DNA from: JANQLU01 sp964434955
Lineage (GTDB): Bacteria > Planctomycetota > Planctomycetia > Pirellulales > Pirellulaceae
Assembly: GCA_964434955.1 (NCBI GenBank)
Contig: CAYSXI010000004.1
Span: 1 to 64,000 of the forward strand
Direction: 5' to 3'
Length of the DNA stretch: 64,000 bases
Shown: positions 62,696 through 64,000 of the stretch, in pieces
Layout: the number at the start of each line of letters is the position of its first letter
Position numbering within the stretch: the stretch's first letter is position 1
The notes under the pieces: generated by a model
Seen by the model: only the letters and a program-made list of their open reading frames with translations
Database searches by the model: none
What the model was told of the DNA's origin: nothing
Position numbers and translations under genes: made by a program

Positions 62696-64000
62696 ATGCA
62701 TTCTTTTCGCTTGTCCATAGTGGCGCCCCTCGCAATCCTGCTTGGTTGCTCAATCGCGGTTGCCCAACAGGAGAAACCATTCGGAGACAAGTTCCCCAAC
62801 CTGGATAGCCAGGCCGTTGGCAAATGGTGGGAGAAGAAGAACGCCAAGCTCAAAGTTTCCCGCGACGAAGTTGTCGCGTTTGCCGTTTACACTCATGACC
62901 GTGGCGTCCTGAAACTTTCTGCCCAACTCTATCCGCTAATGCCGGGCGAGTCCCGTGAAGTGCGACTTGAAATGAAGCAGGAAGGACAGTGGAAGGTCGT
63001 TGCCAAGGAAAACGTTCGTGAGTTGGGTTGGTGCGCCAACTTCCGAATCGAAAAATGGGACAACACCAAGGACGTTCTCTACCGGGTCCGGCACGGTGAG
63101 AAAGCTTCGTTTGACGGGAAGATTCGTAAGGACCCGATCGATAAAGAAGTCATTGTGGTTGGCAACTTGTCGTGCAACTCGTCTCGAACGACCGGCCCGC
63201 GACCCAAGATCGTCGAAAACCTGAAACGGCTTGATCCCGATCTGTTGTTTTTCGCCGGTGATCAAACGTACCGCCACACCGAACATACTTGGGGTTGGAT
63301 CGAGTTCGGAATTCAATTTCGCGATATTCTTCGAGATCGACCCGTGATCACCATTCCCGATGATCATGACGTCGGCCAGGCCAACATTTGGGGCGAAAAC
63401 GGCAAGAAGGCTTCGACCGGTGCCGGCCCCGACGGCGGTTTTTTCTATCCCGTTAAATACGTCAACATGGTGCAGCATCATCAAACCTGGCACCTTCCCG
63501 ATCCCTACGATGCAACCCCCATTCGACGCGGGATCGGTGTGTATTACACCAATCTCCGTGTTGGTGGAGTCGACTTCGCCATTCTCGAAGACCGCAAATT
63601 CAAAAGTGGCCCGAAGGGAAAAATTCCGAAGATGGGTCCCCGACCCGATCATATCAATGACCCGAACTATGACCGCTCGGCGATTGACTTGCCAAAACTG
63701 AAATTGCTGGGTGATCGACAGCTTAAGTTTCTAAACGAGTGGAGTCAGGATTGGTCCGGCGCGGAAATGAAGTGCGTCCTTTCGCAAACCGCTTTTTGTG
63801 GAGCCGTTCATCTTCACGGCACGCCGAAAAATCGATTGCTGGCTGATTTGGACTCCAACGGTTGGCCCCAGACCGGACGCAATAAAGCTTTGCGCGAAGT
63901 GCGTCGGGCGCGGGCCGTTCATCTCTGCGGCGATCAGCATTTGTCGGTTGTGGTGAAGCACGGAATCGATGGGCCTGCGGATGGACCCTACGGATTCACG
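62696..64000 (+). CDS. PhoD-like metallophosphatase (partial, 3' end outside window)
   Basis: The ATG at 62696 has GGAG seven bases upstream and opens a signal peptide ('APLAILLGCSIAVAQQ'). The frame stays open for 435 codons to the window edge. Metal-binding motifs of the PhoD-like family are visible: 'FFAGDQTYRHTEHTWGW', 'ITIPDDHDVGQANIWGE' and, near the end, 'ARAVHLCGDQHLSVVVKHG'. A residue Cys in 'GNLSCNSSRT' stands where family members carry a conserved nucleophile region. It would hydrolyse phosphate esters or diesters outside the cytosol. It is divergent from the WD40 kinase gene across 253 bases that hold both promoters. Confidence 0.9.
   Translation, partial: MHSFRLSIVAPLAILLGCSIAVAQQEKPFGDKFPNLDSQAVGKWWEKKNAKLKVSRDEVVAFAVYTHDRGVLKLSAQLYPLMPGESREVRLEMKQEGQWKVVAKENVRELGWCANFRIEKWDNTKDVLYRVRHGEKASFDGKIRKDPIDKEVIVVGNLSCNSSRTTGPRPKIVENLKRLDPDLLFFAGDQTYRHTEHTWGWIEFGIQFRDILRDRPVITIPDDHDVGQANIWGENGKKASTGAGPDGGFFYPVKYVNMVQHHQTWHLPDPYDATPIRRGIGVYYTNLRVGGVDFAILEDRKFKSGPKGKIPKMGPRPDHINDPNYDRSAIDLPKLKLLGDRQLKFLNEWSQDWSGAEMKCVLSQTAFCGAVHLHGTPKNRLLADLDSNGWPQTGRNKALREVRRARAVHLCGDQHLSVVVKHGIDGPADGPYGFT

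Overview
The window looks like a chromosomal segment of a planctomycete, most likely of the Pirellulales/Rhodopirellula type. The evidence is two ECF sigma factor / Ser-Thr kinase pairs (one kinase fused to WD40 repeats), two secreted sulfatases next to a DUF1080 protein, many large secreted peptidases, a PEP-CTERM surface protein, a WXXGXW-repeat protein, and a large MoxR/DUF58/BatA-like operon ending in DUF4175-like and von Willebrand A proteins. I see no rRNA, tRNA, CRISPR array, transposase or phage gene.

Layout. 1-1544 (minus): ECF sigma factor and a kinase cut by the window edge. 1883-5632: aldo/keto reductase divergent from a hybrid histidine kinase, then a small exported protein. 5660-9553 (minus): TAXI-type TRAP transporter (binding lipoprotein, fused 4TM/12TM permease) with a coupled YkgJ-like cysteine-cluster protein. 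9891-25151 (plus): eight-gene block of TPR metallopeptidase, DUF4159, MoxR ATPase, DUF58, BatA-like, DUF4175-like, VWA membrane protein and a caspase-fold protein; five of the junctions are four-base ATGA overlaps. 25363-28998: PEP-CTERM protein with five repeats of about 181 residues. 29089-34690 (minus): M3 peptidase, ferritin, TPR-redoxin protein. 34846-39269: sulfatase, alpha/beta hydrolase, sulfatase. 39307-43850: a frameshifted zinc-finger protein, DUF1080 protein, unknown exported protein, methyltransferase, transglutaminase-like protein. 44168-51185: S9 peptidase with Lys/Asp-rich inserts, a possible 48-residue membrane protein, and a 985-residue WXXGXW/Gln-Arg-rich protein. 51430-51576: exact-period 21-bp minisatellite. 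51774-53618 (minus): CocE/S15 hydrolase. 53818-56648 (minus): four overlapping genes described below. 57211-62442 (minus): M28 peptidase, ECF sigma factor, WD40 kinase. 62696-64000: PhoD-like phosphatase cut by the window edge.

The most interesting locus is 53818-56648. A DUF692/MNIO-type iron oxidase is encoded between a small protein that looks like the detached C-terminal partner domain of other DUF692 proteins and a six-helix membrane protein. That membrane protein carries two N-terminal zinc ribbons and ends in a 31-residue tail with nine cysteines. The start codon of the oxidase lies inside the codons of the tail. MNIO enzymes are known to modify cysteines of peptide substrates, so the tail is a good candidate for a membrane-anchored, post-translationally modified metal- or redox-active substrate.

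Start sites were chosen from Shine-Dalgarno-like sequences, signal peptides and overlaps. Family names come from recognised motifs, not from database searches.
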